Part shown: positions 62,182-64,000 of the stretch, in pieces
Position numbering within the stretch: the first letter of the stretch is position 1
Layout: every line of letters begins with the position of its first letter
Assembly: GCF_008033385.1 (NCBI RefSeq)
Contig: NZ_VOGY01000008.1
Span: forward strand, 1-64,000
DNA from: Algibacter pacificus
GTDB taxonomy: Bacteria; Bacteroidota; Bacteroidia; Flavobacteriales; Flavobacteriaceae
Direction of reading: 5' to 3'
DNA: 64,000 nucleotides
Made by a program: the position numbers and the translations under genes
The notes under the pieces: generated by a model
Seen by the model: only the letters and a program-made list of their open reading frames with translations
The model's database searches: none
Told to the model about the DNA's origin: nothing

Positions 62182-62814
62182 ATGATAAAATTATTAATAG
62201 CAGACAATCATCCTATAACAAGGAAAGGTTTGGAAATGCTTTTTTCAGCATCTCCAAACATTGAAATTATCGGAAGTCTTCAAGATGGCAATGACATCTT
62301 AGATTTTGTCCGAAAAAATGAAGTAGACATTATCCTAACCGAAGCTAATTTCCCTAAGCTTAATGGATTAACACTTTTGAGGTATTTAAAAAATGAATTC
62401 CCTCATATTAAAACCGTTATTTTTAGCAGTGAACCTGAAGAAGTTTACGCCATAAACGCTATAAAAGCTGGGGCTTCTGGATTTATTCACAAATCTGTAA
62501 ATGTAATCACCATTAATGAAGCTTTAGTAAAAGTGCATGAAGGCGAAATTTATTTAAGTGACGAGTTATCTAAACAACTTGCATTAGGAAAACGTGCGAA
62601 CAAAGACACAGGTAATTTCTACAAAAAACTATCCACTAGAGAAGCTGAAGTTTTAAAACTTCTAACTATAGGCAGAAAAAACAAAGAAATATCTAAAGAA
62701 TTAGATATTAACGAAAAAACAGTAAGTACGTACAAAGCGCGATTAATGCGTAAATTAAAAGTAACAAACTTAATTGATTTAGTGAATCAAGCAAAATTAG
62801 CCGAACACTTATAG
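62182..62814 (+). CDS. NarL/LuxR-type response regulator with degenerate receiver
   Basis: This 210-residue protein has a receiver domain (about 1-120) and a LuxR-type helix-turn-helix (about 145-205, LSTREAEVLKLL then NKEISKELDINEKTVSTYK). The receiver keeps the switch Ser in VIFSS and Lys in FIHKS, but the phospho-acceptor Asp is Glu54 in IILTEANFP and the acidic pair is Asp8-Asn9 in IADNHP. A Glu in place of Asp cannot be phosphorylated normally and often mimics the active state. No kinase gene is adjacent. The stop codon overlaps that of dnaG by 6 bases. Confidence 0.93.
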   Translation: MIKLLIADNHPITRKGLEMLFSASPNIEIIGSLQDGNDILDFVRKNEVDIILTEANFPKLNGLTLLRYLKNEFPHIKTVIFSSEPEEVYAINAIKAGASGFIHKSVNVITINEALVKVHEGEIYLSDELSKQLALGKRANKDTGNFYKKLSTREAEVLKLLTIGRKNKEISKELDINEKTVSTYKARLMRKLKVTNLIDLVNQAKLAEHL

Positions 62815-64000
62815 TACACGGTTTAATTTTCTTGACAACAACATTTTAAGACCCGAATAGTCTCTTACTTCTTCAAGTATGTTTCTATTCGAGTCTTTTT
62901 TATTTTGCATGGTTTCTTGCTGAAATTCCTTTACTTTTTGATCTATTAAAAAACAACGCAAACTCAAAATGGTTTCACTTACCAATTGTGCAATGGTTGT
63001 TTTTTTCTCCTTCGGAAAAATATTCATTCTATTCCAATTATCTAAAGCATAACGCTCATCGTCCATTAAAATAGTGGTAATTTCACTAGACATATCTGTA
63101 CTTACTGAATTAATAAACGTTTTTAATTCAAAATTCGGATCCTGATTTAATCGTTCAATGATAGCATAATACAAATCTTTGAATTGCGTATTAGTAAACT
63201 GCATTTCATCATCTTGTAAATCCAAAAATATTTTCTCGTAAACTTTAGCTTGATGCACTACGGGTTCTAAACCTAAATCCCCTTTATCATTTTCCTTTAA
63301 AACTAAATCCTCAAACTCTTCCACCTCGTTACCATAAAGCAATAAAATTTCAATAATTTTTCGTTCTAAAAGATATTGAACATCTACTTTTTTTACTGGC
63401 TCATCTTTTTTCTTAACAACCTCAAAAGGATAATTATCTGGTGGCCCTTCACGCGGGTCTTGATTCGGATCCATATTAGGATCTTGATTATAACTCTTTT
63501 TAATAGCAGCTTGCTTCGAGTTATCACTAGCCGTTTTACTATCAATTTGTGCCAGTGTACTAAATAACACCGATTCGCTAATATCCATAATACGCGCACA
63601 CTCCTGAATATAAATTTCTTTCTTTATATGATCGGGAATTTTAGAAATACTATTTACAATATCTCTAACCGTATCGGCCTTTTTTATCGGATCATTTTTA
63701 GACTCTTCAAATAAAATAGAGGCTTTAAACTGAATAAAATCTTTAGCGTTTTCAGATAAATAAGTGGTTACCTCTTCCAACGAATTTTGTTTTGCAAAAC
63801 TATCTGGATCTTCACCTTCTGGAAAGGTACACACCTTAACATTCATACCTTGTTCCAGAATTAAATCGATACCACGCAAAGAAGCTCGCATACCCGCTGC
63901 ATCACCATCAAAAAGCACGGTGATATTTTTGGTTAGCCTATTTATTAACCGAATTTGATCGGGTGTTAACGCCGTACCAGATGATGCCACAACATTGGTA
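62809..64000 (-). CDS. dnaG: DNA primase, C-terminal part (cut by window end)
   Basis: This is the 3' portion of dnaG; the start lies beyond position 64000. The visible part, about 397 residues, begins within the TOPRIM domain, with SSGTALTPDQIRLI and the metal-binding acidic motif VLFDGDAAGMRAS. It is followed by the KVCTFPEGEDPDSF segment, a charged linker, and the C-terminal helicase-binding domain (last 150 residues or so, mostly helical). DnaG makes RNA primers at the replication fork. The gene is convergent with the response regulator gene. Confidence 0.95.
   Translation of the reverse strand, partial: TNVVASSGTALTPDQIRLINRLTKNITVLFDGDAAGMRASLRGIDLILEQGMNVKVCTFPEGEDPDSFAKQNSLEEVTTYLSENAKDFIQFKASILFEESKNDPIKKADTVRDIVNSISKIPDHIKKEIYIQECARIMDISESVLFSTLAQIDSKTASDNSKQAAIKKSYNQDPNMDPNQDPREGPPDNYPFEVVKKKDEPVKKVDVQYLLERKIIEILLLYGNEVEEFEDLVLKENDKGDLGLEPVVHQAKVYEKIFLDLQDDEMQFTNTQFKDLYYAIIERLNQDPNFELKTFINSVSTDMSSEITTILMDDERYALDNWNRMNIFPKEKKTTIAQLVSETILSLRCFLIDQKVKEFQQETMQNKKDSNRNILEEVRDYSGLKMLLSRKLNRVL

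Noticed and set aside
1-64000. Search for CRISPR arrays, transposons, prophage genes, toxin-antitoxin pairs, defence systems and polysaccharide utilisation loci
   Set aside because: No repeat-spacer pattern, transposase, integrase, phage structural gene, restriction enzyme or SusC/SusD pair was found. The window is ordinary core chromosome.

Overview
This 64 kb window is a contiguous, gene-dense stretch of a Bacteroidota chromosome, most likely from a marine member of the Flavobacteriaceae. The evidence is low-GC DNA, the gliding-motility pair gldB-gldC, a class II HMG-CoA reductase, two POT peptide transporters beside a dipeptidyl peptidase, and many perfect copies of the Bacteroidota -7 promoter element TAnnTTTG placed about 20-35 bases before start codons. 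I see no tRNA, rRNA, CRISPR array, insertion sequence, prophage or integrated element. Nothing in base composition or gene content suggests recent transfer.

Layout. 1-3.5 kb: valS and a secreted DUF1573 protein. 3.5-13.5 kb: a PDZ aspartyl protease, an aminotransferase, murB, an ECF sigma factor with its anti-sigma factor, an aquaporin, a small Cys-rich membrane protein, a glycosyltransferase, a second ECF sigma factor, lipA and gap. 13.5-18.7 kb: a TPR hybrid histidine kinase, lpxK (opposite strand), a NIF3-family protein and a coiled-coil protein whose zinc ribbon has lost its cysteines. 18.8-34.6 kb (minus strand): a complete division and cell wall (dcw) cluster in the order mraZ-rsmH-ftsL-ftsI-murE-mraY-murD-ftsW-murG-murC-ftsQ-ftsA-ftsZ. 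It opens with an MraZ-type operator over the promoter and closes with a strong terminator.

34.9-38 kb: alpha/beta hydrolase, engB, a VOC protein and a thioredoxin-like lipoprotein. 38-41.3 kb (minus): tail-specific protease and an orphan ABC permease. 41.4-46.5 kb: surE, a small membrane protein, lpxB, an NlpC/P60 lipoprotein and a ComEC-like protein. 46.5-52.8 kb (minus): DPP-IV, two POT transporters and a thioredoxin, which together look like a peptide-use locus. 52.9-61.2 kb: HMG-CoA reductase, then on the minus strand a HAD phosphatase, an SDR, an M28 peptidase, pdhC, pdhA, cdd, gldC and gldB. 61.3-64 kb: nadE, a degenerate NarL-type response regulator and the 3' part of dnaG, which runs off the window.

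Most genes are housekeeping: envelope synthesis (murB, murC-G, mraY, lpxB, lpxK), division, lipoate and pyruvate dehydrogenase, translation and NAD synthesis. I found no convincing new multi-gene system. The best leads are regulatory or concern degenerate family members: the MraZ-box operator, the face-to-face nadE/gldB promoters, the receiver domain with Glu at the phosphorylation site, the Cys-less zinc ribbon, the small Cys protein that resembles NqrM, and a terminator buried in the 3' end of comEC.
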